From Catalimonadaceae bacterium JC749 (lineage in GTDB: Bacteria; Bacteroidota; Bacteroidia; Cytophagales; Cyclobacteriaceae), in contig JAJNNC010000002.1 of assembly GCA_021730635.1 (NCBI GenBank), forward strand, positions 682,001 through 746,000: a DNA stretch of 64,000 nt, given 5' to 3'. Under the pieces are notes generated by a model, which saw only the letters and a program-made list of their open reading frames with translations, did not search any database and was not told the origin of the DNA. Positions 44,258-53,853 of this stretch are shown piece by piece. The translations under genes were made by a program, and so were the position numbers. How positions within the stretch are numbered: the stretch's first letter is position 1; each line of letters begins with the position of its first letter.

Positions 44258-45247
44258 GTGCAAAAAGATATTAATTCCCTGGATGAACTTATCCATGACC
44301 CTTCCTTTATCAATTGGGTCCTTCAGTCAGATCCTGCTGATGTTCAACACTGGCAGGAGTGGTTGGAACAAAATCCGGAAAAAATACCACTGGCAGAAGA
44401 GGCAGCTTTACTAGTCAAAGGTATTAGTTTCAGAAAGAAACAATTGCCGCACACAGCCATTGCCCAGTCCTGGATCACTGTACAAACTATTATCCAGGAA
44501 AAATCTAAGAAAAAATATAGGTTCGATACAGTCACACTGCGGTGGGCTGCTTCCCTGTCTTTGCTTTTGATAGGTGCTGTCATACTATGGCTTTCGTTCT
44601 ATCAAAAGAACCTATCGTACACAACGCAGTTCGGAGAAATTAAAGAGATTGGGTTGCCAGATGGTTCTAATGTTATTTTGAATGCAAATTCAACCCTCAC
44701 CTTTAACCCTGCCACTTTAGAAAGTACAGTACGCAAGGTACATCTGGAAGGGGAAGCCTATTTCCATGTAGTAAGAAAGAACCTGAAAGCTCCAGTAAAA
44801 TTTATCGTACTCACTGAAAATGGTGAAATTGAGGTGTTGGGCACACAGTTCAATGTCAACAGTCGTCATGGTAAAACCAGTGTTGTGCTGAATTCCGGTA
44901 AGGTAAAATTCAATGCTGAGGAAAATCAAAATACCATGCTGGAACCAGGAGATATGGTAGAATACAGTAAAGACAGTAAAGCACTTACAATGCAGAAAGT
45001 GGATCCTGAGACGCACAGTTCCTGGAGAAATCATAAGCTCAAATTTGATGACACCTCACTGCTTGAACTGACCAGAATACTGGAAGATAATTACGGGTTG
45101 AAAGTGGTGATCGAAAATCAGGATTTGCTACAGGAGAAAATTACCGGGGAGATTTCTGCCAAGAATGTGGACATCCTATTACAAGCTGTTTCTAAACTAT
45201 TCAATATACAAGTCAACCAAACTGGTAAAACAGTGTACTTTAATTAA
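44258..45247 (+). CDS. FecR-family anti-sigma factor
   Basis: The start appears to be a GTG at 44258 (MQKDINSLDELI), 329 residues. It has a cytoplasmic N-terminal anti-sigma part (to ~90), one membrane helix (AASLSLLLIGAVILWLSFY), the periplasmic FecR domain (QFGEIKEIGLPDGSNVILNA, VLGTQFNVNSRHGKTSVVLN) and a C-terminal domain of the DUF4974 type (LKFDDTSLLELTRILEDNYG). It should hold the sigma factor until the STN domain of the SusC encoded 20 bases downstream signals substrate arrival. Confidence 0.94.
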   Translation: MQKDINSLDELIHDPSFINWVLQSDPADVQHWQEWLEQNPEKIPLAEEAALLVKGISFRKKQLPHTAIAQSWITVQTIIQEKSKKKYRFDTVTLRWAASLSLLLIGAVILWLSFYQKNLSYTTQFGEIKEIGLPDGSNVILNANSTLTFNPATLESTVRKVHLEGEAYFHVVRKNLKAPVKFIVLTENGEIEVLGTQFNVNSRHGKTSVVLNSGKVKFNAEENQNTMLEPGDMVEYSKDSKALTMQKVDPETHSSWRNHKLKFDDTSLLELTRILEDNYGLKVVIENQDLLQEKITGEISAKNVDILLQAVSKLFNIQVNQTGKTVYFN

Positions 45248-45266
45248 ATTTTAACTACTCATCATT

Positions 45267-48200
45267 ATGGTAAAACGTTTACAAAACAACCTGAAACAAA
45301 TCTGTATGGGCTGCTTGGCGTTTCTCCTGAACCTAGGAGCGTATGTCCCGGTAAACGCGCAGGCATTGGCTGTCCATCAGGTTACGTCAAACGAACAGCC
45401 GGAGTTACAACAGGAAAAAAAGTTGAGTTTCATTATTGAAAAATTGCAGGATAAATATCAGGCTTCTTTCCTGTATGAAAAAGAAACGGTAGCCAACAAA
45501 CTGGTTAGCGGAGAGATTGATTTTAAAAGCGACCTGGAAGAAAATCTGGTTAAAATTCTGTCGCCATCGCAGCTGACTTTTGAAAAGCTGGATGAGCATA
45601 CGTACATTATTTTTCCCATAGAGGAGAAGAGTTCTTCCCAGCTAGAAAAGCTTAAGAAAAGGCCATTACAAAGCGGAGGAGAAGCTTTTCATGCTTTCCA
45701 GGGAGGCAACACTCCTTTATTGATCTCCAACGCTAGTCGGGACGCTTCCTATCAGGAACAGTGGGAAATAACCATTACCGGAAAGGTGATTGATATGGAA
45801 AACAGTCAGCCACTGCCTGGTGTGAGCGTACTGGTGAAAGGAACCACTGTGGGTACCGTCACTGACATTGAAGGAAACTACAGACTCAACGCACCGGACG
45901 ATGCGGAAACCCTGGTGTTTTCTTCTGTGGGCTATACGACCGAAGAGGTGGCCATCAACGGGCAAAGTGTGATCGACGTCACCTTAGCGCCTGATATTCA
46001 GTCGCTAACAGAGGTAGTGGTCACTGCCCTGGGTATTGAAAAAGATTCCAGAACCTTGGGTTATGCGACAGCCACGGTAGAATCTGAGGCCTTTACGATC
46101 AACCGTACCCCTAACGTGATGAATGCCCTGCAAGGTAAAATTGCCGGTGTGAATATATCTTCTCTAGGCACTGGTCCGGGCGGTACTTCAAAGATCCGTA
46201 TCCGAGGTCAATCTTCCATATCCGGACAGAATAACCCCCTCATAGTCATCAATGGTATTCCTATTGACAATACTAATTTTGGTACGAATCCGGGTGGCAA
46301 TGACCCTAATTCCCCGGGTCCTGATGGTACGGGCTTAACCTCTGATGGTGGTGATGGGCTATCCAGTATCAACCCGGATGATATAGAAAGTATGACGGTG
46401 CTGAAAGGGGCTGCCGCAGCAGCACTTTATGGATCTCGTGCCAAAGACGGTGTCATCATGATTACTACCAAGAAGGGTAGGGGAGCTCAGGGCATTGGAA
46501 TTTCGTATAATTTGAACTATACTAATGAGGCTCCGCTGGACTTTACAGACTATCAGTATGTCTATGGACAGGGAGAAAATGGTGTTCGTCCTACCACTGC
46601 CAACCCAACTTCTGGCCAATGGTCTTTTGGGGAGCGATTTCAGCCGGGCATGACCCAGGTCTTGTTCGATAGCCTCGTGTTGCCTTATGTGCCCGTGTAT
46701 GATAGGGTCGACAAATTTTTTAGAAATGGTCAAAATGTAACGAATACTATTTCTTTGTCTGCTGGTGGAGAAAAAGGAGGGCTCAATTTGTCATTGTCTA
46801 ACTTGAGCAGCCAGGGCATTGTGCCGAACAACCGCTTTGAAAGAAGAACCGTCAATCTTGGATTCGACTATTCAGTATCGGATAGGCTCAGTGTCACGGG
46901 TAGTATCAACTACTCTAACGAGTATAACAAGAATCCACCAAACGTGGGAGAGCAGGACAATACCATTCCGGTAGCGCTCTACAACCTGGCCAACTCTATG
47001 CCGCTGGATGTACTGGATGCGAATAAATATGATGAGAATGGTAATGAATATGTCTACTCCAGGTTCCGGAACCGTACCAACCCTTATTTTACGCTGGCAG
47101 AGCAATTCCAAAATATTCGCAGAGATAGGGTTTTCGGTAACATTGCCGCGAAATATGACCTGACAGACTGGTTGTATATTCAGGGCCGTATTGGGCAGGA
47201 TTACTGGTCTCGCGACCATGATGCCAATAACTATCCTACCGGTCAGGCCTCCCGGCCGCCTGCCCCCGATGGTTTTGTGAATGGTATTTTCACCCAGGAA
47301 TCACGCCGGTTTAGAGAAATCAATGCGGATGTCCTGCTTTCAGGATACCGTGAATTTGGAGAACTCGGTGTGAATTTAAGTCTGGGTGGGAACCAGATGT
47401 ATCGCCGTAGCGATCTAAATTATGTACAGGTGACAGACTTCGTCATCAGAGACCTCTACACGGTGCAGAATGGCCGTGTGAAGAACCCAACGTATTCTTT
47501 GTCTGAAAGGGGCGTAAATTCACTCTATGCTTCCGCCGAACTGTCTTACAACGACTTGTTATTTTTAAACGGAACTTTCCGCAATGACTGGTTCTCTACC
47601 CTTTCTCAGGAAAACCGTAGCATTTCCTACCCCTCTGTTTCTGCCAGTTATGTATTCTCAGAATCCCTAGGCAATTTACCCGGTTGGCTTACCTTCGGTA
47701 AATTGAGAGCAGCCTATGCAGAAGTGGGTAGTGATACGGATGTACCCCCTTATTCTGATGTGCTATTCTATGGTGTCAACGCCAATTTGTTTGCCAATCC
47801 TTCTGGCATTATGCAGCCGGTGGGTACCATTAGCGGCACAACGGTTCCTAATCCCAACCTCCGCCCTATGCGCGCCTCAGAAATAGAAGTAGGATTAGAG
47901 CTGAGATTACTGAACGACCGGGTTGGCCTGGATGTGGCTGCCTATAAAAAGAACACCACAGACCAGATCGTTCAGGCACAGATTTCTGATGCTTCCGGTT
48001 TTGTCAATACCCTGATTAATAGTGGGGAGAGTGAAACCCGTGGATTGGAAATGCTGGTAAATTTTGTGCCTGTACAAACTGAAAATTTCCGCTGGGAATT
48101 TACTTTTAATGGAGCCTACAACACTACCGAAGTGCTGAGTCTGAAAACAGATGCTGTTGGCGAAGAAATTACGGTGGGTAATCACGTGTTCAATGGTTTC

Positions 48201-48902
48201 TTAAAACAAATAGTAGGCAGAGAGATGGCACAAATCGCTGGTTTTGGCTACAGAAGAGATGATCAAGGAAACATTGTATATGGTGCGAATGGGGTAGCCC
48301 TTCGAACTCCCGAATTGATCACTTTTGGCAGTGCCTTGCCGAACTGGGTCGGTGGTTTCAACAATGCCTTTAATTTCAAAGGAATCAATTTCTCATTTCT
48401 GATCGACTTCAAACTGGGCAATAAGATGTTGTCGGGGACTAACTTCAACGCCATTCGGCATGGTTTACACAAGATAACCCTGGATGGCAGAGAAGGAGGC
48501 GTTGTAGGCGATGGGGTCATGATCGTAGAGGAGATTAAAAATGATGCTGGTGAAGTGATAGAAACCCGGTATGCTCCTAATACCAATGTGGCGGAAGTAC
48601 AGACATTCTGGGAAGTAGTGCGCTCTCAACAACTGGTAGAACCTGTTATCTATAACGGAGGTTACTGGAAACTGCGCCAAATCACCCTGGGATATGATTT
48701 CACCCGTTTTCTTCCCAGCGATTTCCCAGCCAAAGGGGTGAGCCTGAATCTGGTAGCTAACAATGTTTTAGTATTAAAGAAATGGGTTCCCAATATTGAC
48801 CCTGAATCGTTTGGTTACACTTCTGATAACATCGTTGGTTTGGAATCAACAGGGTTGCCATCTACCCGAGGGTTGGGTTTCAATTTGAATGTTAAGTTTT
48901 AA
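45267..48902 (+). CDS. SusC-family TonB-dependent transporter with STN signalling domain
   Basis: 1211 residues. After the signal peptide (about 1-33, YVPVNAQ) comes an STN (secretin/TonB short N-terminal) domain at about 50-115 (IIEKLQDKYQASFLYEKE). A carboxypeptidase regulatory-like domain follows at about 170-250 (PGVSVLVKGTTVGTVTDIEG), then the plug with LTEVVVTALGIEKDS, KIRIRGQSSISGQNNPLIVI and MTVLKGAAAAALYGSRAKDG. The rest is a barrel with a terminal aromatic residue (NLNVKF). The STN domain is the part that interacts with FecR, so this transporter probably senses its own cargo and induces the locus. Neighbouring enzymes suggest a carbohydrate-acid substrate. Confidence 0.96.
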   Translation: MVKRLQNNLKQICMGCLAFLLNLGAYVPVNAQALAVHQVTSNEQPELQQEKKLSFIIEKLQDKYQASFLYEKETVANKLVSGEIDFKSDLEENLVKILSPSQLTFEKLDEHTYIIFPIEEKSSSQLEKLKKRPLQSGGEAFHAFQGGNTPLLISNASRDASYQEQWEITITGKVIDMENSQPLPGVSVLVKGTTVGTVTDIEGNYRLNAPDDAETLVFSSVGYTTEEVAINGQSVIDVTLAPDIQSLTEVVVTALGIEKDSRTLGYATATVESEAFTINRTPNVMNALQGKIAGVNISSLGTGPGGTSKIRIRGQSSISGQNNPLIVINGIPIDNTNFGTNPGGNDPNSPGPDGTGLTSDGGDGLSSINPDDIESMTVLKGAAAAALYGSRAKDGVIMITTKKGRGAQGIGISYNLNYTNEAPLDFTDYQYVYGQGENGVRPTTANPTSGQWSFGERFQPGMTQVLFDSLVLPYVPVYDRVDKFFRNGQNVTNTISLSAGGEKGGLNLSLSNLSSQGIVPNNRFERRTVNLGFDYSVSDRLSVTGSINYSNEYNKNPPNVGEQDNTIPVALYNLANSMPLDVLDANKYDENGNEYVYSRFRNRTNPYFTLAEQFQNIRRDRVFGNIAAKYDLTDWLYIQGRIGQDYWSRDHDANNYPTGQASRPPAPDGFVNGIFTQESRRFREINADVLLSGYREFGELGVNLSLGGNQMYRRSDLNYVQVTDFVIRDLYTVQNGRVKNPTYSLSERGVNSLYASAELSYNDLLFLNGTFRNDWFSTLSQENRSISYPSVSASYVFSESLGNLPGWLTFGKLRAAYAEVGSDTDVPPYSDVLFYGVNANLFANPSGIMQPVGTISGTTVPNPNLRPMRASEIEVGLELRLLNDRVGLDVAAYKKNTTDQIVQAQISDASGFVNTLINSGESETRGLEMLVNFVPVQTENFRWEFTFNGAYNTTEVLSLKTDAVGEEITVGNHVFNGFLKQIVGREMAQIAGFGYRRDDQGNIVYGANGVALRTPELITFGSALPNWVGGFNNAFNFKGINFSFLIDFKLGNKMLSGTNFNAIRHGLHKITLDGREGGVVGDGVMIVEEIKNDAGEVIETRYAPNTNVAEVQTFWEVVRSQQLVEPVIYNGGYWKLRQITLGYDFTRFLPSDFPAKGVSLNLVANNVLVLKKWVPNIDPESFGYTSDNIVGLESTGLPSTRGLGFNLNVKF

Positions 48903-48914
48903 TCAGCAAGCATC

Positions 48915-50450
48915 ATGAAAAAAATATATAAGTTATTTTTGCTACCGGTCTTATTTCTATTTGTGTTCTCCTGTGATAGTGGTTTTGACGAACTCAATAC
49001 CAATGAAACCGATGCTACGACCATCGATCCGGTTTTTCAGTTAAACAATGCCATTATCAATACTTCCTATCCGGGTTCGGTACTGGTATATGATATGGGC
49101 ATTGTACAGCAAATCGTCACCCCGAACTCAGGCGTTTTAACCGGTGCTAATTTCAACCAGGATAACCGGAATTCTACCGATGATATGTGGATAAATTACT
49201 ATCAGAATGTCATCCGACATACCCGAGACATCATCGGCCGTATTGAGGATAATCCGGAAAGGAGCAATCTGCTGCAGATGACACGCATTCTGCAAGCCTA
49301 TGCCTTTATGTTACTCACCGACACCTATGGTGATATTCCTTATTTTGAAAGCGGGAAAGCTTTTACAGATCAGAACTTTTTTCCTGTCTATGATGCGCAG
49401 CAGGATATTTATCCGGATATTATTCAGGAACTGACGGAAGCCTCCGGTGCCTTAGATGCTGCTGGCACCAAGGAAACTGCTGACGTGTTGTATGGGGGTG
49501 ATGTGGAGCAGTGGAGAAAATTTGGCTACTCCTTACTGTTACGGGCAGGGATGCGACTAAGCAAAGTAAATCCCACCCAGGCTGCACAGATCGTGGCCAC
49601 AGCTGTACAGGGAGGCGTTATCACTACGAATGCCGACAATGCTGTCATCCGGCATGATGCGAATTACAGAAACGGTCCTGGCGTAACACTCAATGCCACA
49701 GAGGCCAACAATTATTACCTGGCCGAACCTTTTGTAGATTATCTCAAAAACACCAATGATCCACGGCTGGCTTCTATTGCTGTAACCTACGTAGGGGCTG
49801 CTACCGGACCTGAACAGGTACCTGGCCCTGATGGCAATGGCTCCAATGACCCCAGCATTCAGATAGGCATGCCCATGGGGCACAACGATGGTACCATCAA
49901 ACAGGTCGCTACTGATATGGGACTGGCCAGCTTTTATGAGTTTGCGCAGGCAGATCGTACCCGTGTCGTAACCCAAACCTCACCCATGTTTCTGGTAACA
50001 GCATCACAAACCCAGCTTTTAATGGCGGAAGCTGCCTACAGAGGATGGATCTCCGGATCAGCAGAAGAATATTATAACAATGGTGTCAGAGCGCATATGG
50101 AACAAATGGCCTCTTATGGTGAAGCTTCTGCTGTGCCTGAAGAAGAGATCGCGGCCTATCTTACTGCCAATCCGTTTTCAGAATCTATGGCCTTAGAACA
50201 AATCAATACCCAATACTGGGTGGCCTCTTTTTTGAACGGACCAGAAGCATTTGCCAATTTCCGGCGTAGTGGTTATCCTGCCCTGGAACCCAATCCTTTT
50301 CCCAGCCAGGATATCACAGGGGATTTTATCAGGCGGCTCACCTATCCTAGTTCTGAGATTGCTGTGAACACGGAGAATGTCAATGCTGCCATTGCCAGAA
50401 TGGGCGCTGATAACTTAGACACCCGGGTCTGGTGGGATGTAGCGCTCTAG
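48915..50450 (+). CDS. SusD-like outer-membrane lipoprotein
   Basis: 511 residues starting 12 bases after the SusC stop. Signal peptide with lipobox ending at Cys20 (FVFSCDSGFDEL), helical SusD-like repeats (MTRILQAYAFMLLTDTYGDI, QWRKFGYSLLLRAGMRLSKV), and a C-terminal block FLNGPEAFANFRRSGYPALE. It is of the SusD_2/SusD-like type and covers the SusC channel. It has no enzymatic motif. It is the last gene before a weak hairpin and then the secreted-enzyme genes. Confidence 0.94.
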   Translation: MKKIYKLFLLPVLFLFVFSCDSGFDELNTNETDATTIDPVFQLNNAIINTSYPGSVLVYDMGIVQQIVTPNSGVLTGANFNQDNRNSTDDMWINYYQNVIRHTRDIIGRIEDNPERSNLLQMTRILQAYAFMLLTDTYGDIPYFESGKAFTDQNFFPVYDAQQDIYPDIIQELTEASGALDAAGTKETADVLYGGDVEQWRKFGYSLLLRAGMRLSKVNPTQAAQIVATAVQGGVITTNADNAVIRHDANYRNGPGVTLNATEANNYYLAEPFVDYLKNTNDPRLASIAVTYVGAATGPEQVPGPDGNGSNDPSIQIGMPMGHNDGTIKQVATDMGLASFYEFAQADRTRVVTQTSPMFLVTASQTQLLMAEAAYRGWISGSAEEYYNNGVRAHMEQMASYGEASAVPEEEIAAYLTANPFSESMALEQINTQYWVASFLNGPEAFANFRRSGYPALEPNPFPSQDITGDFIRRLTYPSSEIAVNTENVNAAIARMGADNLDTRVWWDVAL

Positions 50451-50463
50451 CGGAAAGATTAAT

Positions 50464-50508
50464 AAGGGCAGATGGTGCTTTGCGCTAAAGCAGTAGGCTG
50501 TCTGCCTT
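50464..50508 (+). terminator. Weak hairpin after the SusD gene (possible attenuator)
   Basis: AAGGGCAGA and TCTGCCTT pair with one bulged G around a ~28-base loop. The following sequence (TACACTTATTTTT) is only partly T-rich. It could partially terminate transcription between the transporter genes and the enzyme genes. Confidence 0.35.
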
Positions 50509-50547
50509 TACACTTATTTTTCTGATATTATATAGACAACCTTACTT

Positions 50548-51495
50548 ATGATGCACTATCGATTTTTCGTGAGCGCAATGCTCCTGTCATGGCTTTGGGT
50601 TTTTGACCAGGTCAACGCTCAGACCATTCCAAAAGAACAAATGATATTTTATACTCGCCTGTGGGAAGGAGAGAGGTTTCCCGATGGCAGGCCCAAGGTG
50701 CCGGATGATATTCTGGAAAGAATGAAACTGGTCACTCACGAAGAAGCCTGGGCTACCATGAAAAACGAAGGGTATCTTCATCAGTATGAAGAAGGCTGGT
50801 TATGCATTCATCCTGACAGTGTGCTGGTAGGCAGAGCTTTCACCGCCATGTTTATGCCGGGTCGGCCCGATGTGTACGAAGCCATTCTTGAAAAAGGGCA
50901 TGCTGAAGGGCGGATCAAAGGGCAGAATTCCTGGCCTGTCGACGAACTTTCTCCCGGTGATGTCTATGTGGCCGACCAGTTTGGCGCGCATGAGGATGGC
51001 CCCACCATTGGTGACAACCTGGGAAATGCGATCTATGCTAATTCAGGAAACGGGATTGTTTACGATGGTGCGATCCGGGACATAGAAGGATTGAAAGAAC
51101 TGCCAAGTTTCACCTCTTTTGTCAGAAGCTATCATCCCTCACACCACAATCCCAGCCACGATCTCAACACTACACTCATGGGAATCAATGTGCCTATCCG
51201 GATAGGCAGTATGATGGTAGTGCCTGGCGACGTGGTATTGGGCAAGGAAGGGGCTGTGACGATCATCCCGGCTCATCTGGCGGAAAAAGTGGTCACTACG
51301 TCAGAAGTAGTACGGCTGCGGGATATGTTTGGTCACCAAAGACTGAGAGAAAAGAAATATACGGCAGGTCAGATTGATTCCCGATGGAGCGATGAGATAG
51401 AGAAAGATTTTTCAGCCTGGTTAGAAGCGCATATGGATGAGCTACCAGTGCCCAAAGAACAGATTCAGGAAATTCTGAAAAACCGAACCTGGTAA
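50548..51495 (+). CDS. Secreted RraA/HMG-aldolase-like protein (copy 1)
   Basis: 315 residues with a signal peptide (cleavage about residue 24, QVNAQT). The RraA-like fold signature is intact: IGDNLGNAIYANSGNGIVYD leading to the aldolase Arg-Asp pair R177-D178 (GAIRDIEGL), which in HMG/CHA aldolases binds substrate and the divalent metal. Family enzymes cleave or decarboxylate 2-oxo acids to give pyruvate. Secretion is unusual for this family. It also has N- and C-terminal extensions (to a final NRTW). It is followed by an MR/MLE gene after 31 bases. Confidence 0.88.
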   Translation: MMHYRFFVSAMLLSWLWVFDQVNAQTIPKEQMIFYTRLWEGERFPDGRPKVPDDILERMKLVTHEEAWATMKNEGYLHQYEEGWLCIHPDSVLVGRAFTAMFMPGRPDVYEAILEKGHAEGRIKGQNSWPVDELSPGDVYVADQFGAHEDGPTIGDNLGNAIYANSGNGIVYDGAIRDIEGLKELPSFTSFVRSYHPSHHNPSHDLNTTLMGINVPIRIGSMMVVPGDVVLGKEGAVTIIPAHLAEKVVTTSEVVRLRDMFGHQRLREKKYTAGQIDSRWSDEIEKDFSAWLEAHMDELPVPKEQIQEILKNRTW

Positions 51496-51526
51496 GTCTA
51501 CAATAAACCTAAAGCTAACTGTAACA

Positions 51527-52810
51527 ATGTCACATAAACAATCAAGAAGATCATTTTTCAAAAAAAGCACAATGGCTGGCTTGGCTGGTGCTGCCTGGGC
51601 TACTCATTTCGGACAGGGTTTGGAAGCTGCGGTGGAAAAAGCCCCCTTACTGTCCAGTCCCTCTGACCTGCAAATCACCGATATCAAATGTGGTTATATC
51701 CGGAACGGACATAGCTTGTTTGTAAAAATATATACTAACCAGGATATCTGGGGATGTGGAGAAGGGGTAGACGCCACACCTGGTACCTACTACCTTGTAA
51801 AAATGTTTGGGGAACGTATCAAAGGGAAAAGCCCATTGAATGTGCATCGCTTATTCGAAGACATCCGTAGATCCGGTTTTTTCGAAGGGGCGCAGTCAGG
51901 TATGTTTGTCGCCGTACTGACAGCGGTGGAAACAGCTTTATGGGATCTGGCGGGTAAAGCCCTGGGCGTGCCGGTCTATCAGTTGCTGGGCGGGAAGTTC
52001 AGAGATAGCATCAGGGTCTACATGGATACGGCCCTGTATCAGCATCAGTTGCCTACACCGGAGCAGTTTGCAGAAAGTGCTTCAGAGGCCGTAGATATGG
52101 GTTTCACCGCTGTGAAATTTGACCTTGACCAAAGTAATGACCCAAACAAATATGATAAGTATAACTGGACAGCCAGCCCGGGTGAACTGACAAGAATGTA
52201 TGACCAGATTGCGGCTGCGCGTGAGGCAGTGGGCCCCAATATAGATATTTGTGTGGATATGCATGGCCGCTATGACCTGCCCACTGGTGAGCAAGTGGCC
52301 AAGATGATGGAGCCGCTCAAACTGATGTGGCTGGAAGAGCCTGTGCCCGCTGAAAATGTAGAGGCCTACAAGCGTATTGCCGATTCTACCAGCACGCCTA
52401 TCTGCGCAGGAGAGAATGTTTATCTGGCACATGGATTTAGGCCATTGCTGGAAATAGGCGCTGTAGATATTATTATGCCGGATTTGCAGAAAGCAGGGGG
52501 CCTGGGAGAAGGGCAGCGAATTGCCAACTTGTCTAATCTGTATTATGTGCCTTTTGCCCCGCATATGGTGGCTTCCTATCTGGGCGCAATGGCTGCCTCT
52601 CATGTCTGTGCCTCCGTGCCAAACTTCCTGATTTTGGAATGGCAAATCTACTTTCACAAGAACCCTATGTTTAAGGAAATTGTGAGTTATGATGGTGAAA
52701 TGGTCGTGGATGGTTTTATTCCTTTATCGGATAAACCGGGGATTGGAGTAGAAATTAACGAAGAAGGTATGCGCAAATATGCGGATAAAGACGTCCCTTT
52801 CTTTGCCTAA
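51527..52810 (+). CDS. Twin-arginine-exported enolase-superfamily (MR/MLE) acid-sugar dehydratase-like protein
   Basis: 427 residues. A twin-arginine motif SRRSFFKK and a hydrophobic stretch at about 5-30 suggest Tat export of a folded metalloenzyme. The mandelate racemase-type active site is complete: K197 and D199 (AVKFDLD), D244 and H246 (DMHGR), E270/E271 (LEEP), E296 (GEN), and H346 (APH). The DMHGR pattern is close to the DFHGR of D-galactonate dehydratase. Such enzymes dehydrate aldonic acids to 2-keto-3-deoxy acids. It lies between two secreted RraA-like genes, so product and substrate relations are plausible. Confidence 0.88.
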   Translation: MSHKQSRRSFFKKSTMAGLAGAAWATHFGQGLEAAVEKAPLLSSPSDLQITDIKCGYIRNGHSLFVKIYTNQDIWGCGEGVDATPGTYYLVKMFGERIKGKSPLNVHRLFEDIRRSGFFEGAQSGMFVAVLTAVETALWDLAGKALGVPVYQLLGGKFRDSIRVYMDTALYQHQLPTPEQFAESASEAVDMGFTAVKFDLDQSNDPNKYDKYNWTASPGELTRMYDQIAAAREAVGPNIDICVDMHGRYDLPTGEQVAKMMEPLKLMWLEEPVPAENVEAYKRIADSTSTPICAGENVYLAHGFRPLLEIGAVDIIMPDLQKAGGLGEGQRIANLSNLYYVPFAPHMVASYLGAMAASHVCASVPNFLILEWQIYFHKNPMFKEIVSYDGEMVVDGFIPLSDKPGIGVEINEEGMRKYADKDVPFFA

Positions 52811-52819
52811 ACAAAATAA

Positions 52820-52827
52820 TATCTTTG
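52820..52827 (+). promoter_or_regulatory. TAnnTTTG promoter -7 element (TATCTTTG) inside the catabolic cluster
   Basis: Exact match to the -7 consensus ten bases after the MR/MLE stop codon and 78 bases before the second RraA-like gene. A TTTG lies 14 bases upstream of it, shorter than the usual spacing. It could drive the second RraA-like gene and the three MR/MLE paralogues independently of the SusCD promoter. Confidence 0.5.
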
Positions 52828-52904
52828 GAAAGAGAAAATGATTTCTTAACATTCAAGTTCATTACAATAGTGTTTAAACGATTTAGTAAACGATAACCTA
52901 TCCT

Positions 52905-53831
52905 ATGAAACACATTATTATCCTTGTATCTCTCGTATTATTCTTCCAGTCTCAACTACAGGCCCAGTCGGTCGCCCTGACCAAAGAGCAAATGATGGGG
53001 CTTACCGCTCAGTGGAAAGGAGAACGGTATCCTGATGGTCGGCCGAAGGTTCCGGAAGAACTCTTAAAAAGAATCAAAAATATTTCTATTGAAGAAGCTT
53101 GGGGAGTACTACGTAATAAAGGCTATCAAAGTCAGTTCGAAGGTAACTGGCAGATGATTCATGATGACCAGCCCATTGTGGGCAGAGCCCTGACCGCACA
53201 GTATATGCCTTCCCGCCCCGACATTGAAGATGTGCTGAAAGAATCCGGCAAACAGGAAGGCCGTATTGGCGGCATGAACTCCTGGCCGATTGATCAACTG
53301 CAACAGGGCGATGTTTATGTGGCCGATGGGTATGGTAAAGTGGTGGATGGCACCTTGATTGGCGATAATCTGGGAAACTCTATCTATGCTAAATCCGGCA
53401 ATGGGGTCATCTTCGACGGCTCTCTGCGGGATTTGGAAGGATTGCAAAGAATAGAAGGGTTTAATGCCTTTGTCAGAGGATGGGATCCTTCTTATATCAT
53501 GAACATGATGCTGACAGGCCTGAATACGCCGATCCGGATTGGCAGAGCCACCGTATTGCCGGGCGATGTGGTACTGGCCAAGAGGGAAGGTGTCGTCTTC
53601 ATTCCTGCTCATCTGGCAGAGGAAGTGCTGATTAACTCAGAATTTATCGCTTTACGGGATCAGTTTGGTCATCAGATGTTGAGAGAGGGTAAATTTACCC
53701 CAGGCCAGATAGATACCCGATGGACCGATGAAATCAAGCAGGCTTTTATGAGCTGGCTGGATAATAATCCGGACAAACTCCCTATGTCGCGTCAGGAACT
53801 GGACGCATTTCTGAAAGATAGAACCTGGTAA
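52905..53831 (+). CDS. Secreted RraA/HMG-aldolase-like protein (copy 2)
   Basis: 308 residues with a signal peptide (cleavage about residue 21, LQAQSV). It is a paralogue of the protein at 50548: the GERYPDGRPKVPEELLKRIK start, the IGDNLGNSIYAKSGNGVIFD block, the R175-D176 pair (GSLRDLEGL) and the terminal KDRTW all match. The two copies differ in the loop before the ...PIRIG strand (SYHPSHHNPSHD in copy 1, WDPSYIMN in copy 2), which could change specificity. The next gene, an MR/MLE enzyme, follows 22 bases later. Confidence 0.88.
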   Translation: MKHIIILVSLVLFFQSQLQAQSVALTKEQMMGLTAQWKGERYPDGRPKVPEELLKRIKNISIEEAWGVLRNKGYQSQFEGNWQMIHDDQPIVGRALTAQYMPSRPDIEDVLKESGKQEGRIGGMNSWPIDQLQQGDVYVADGYGKVVDGTLIGDNLGNSIYAKSGNGVIFDGSLRDLEGLQRIEGFNAFVRGWDPSYIMNMMLTGLNTPIRIGRATVLPGDVVLAKREGVVFIPAHLAEEVLINSEFIALRDQFGHQMLREGKFTPGQIDTRWTDEIKQAFMSWLDNNPDKLPMSRQELDAFLKDRTW

Positions 53832-53853
53832 TCTCAAATGTTACTTCCTAACC

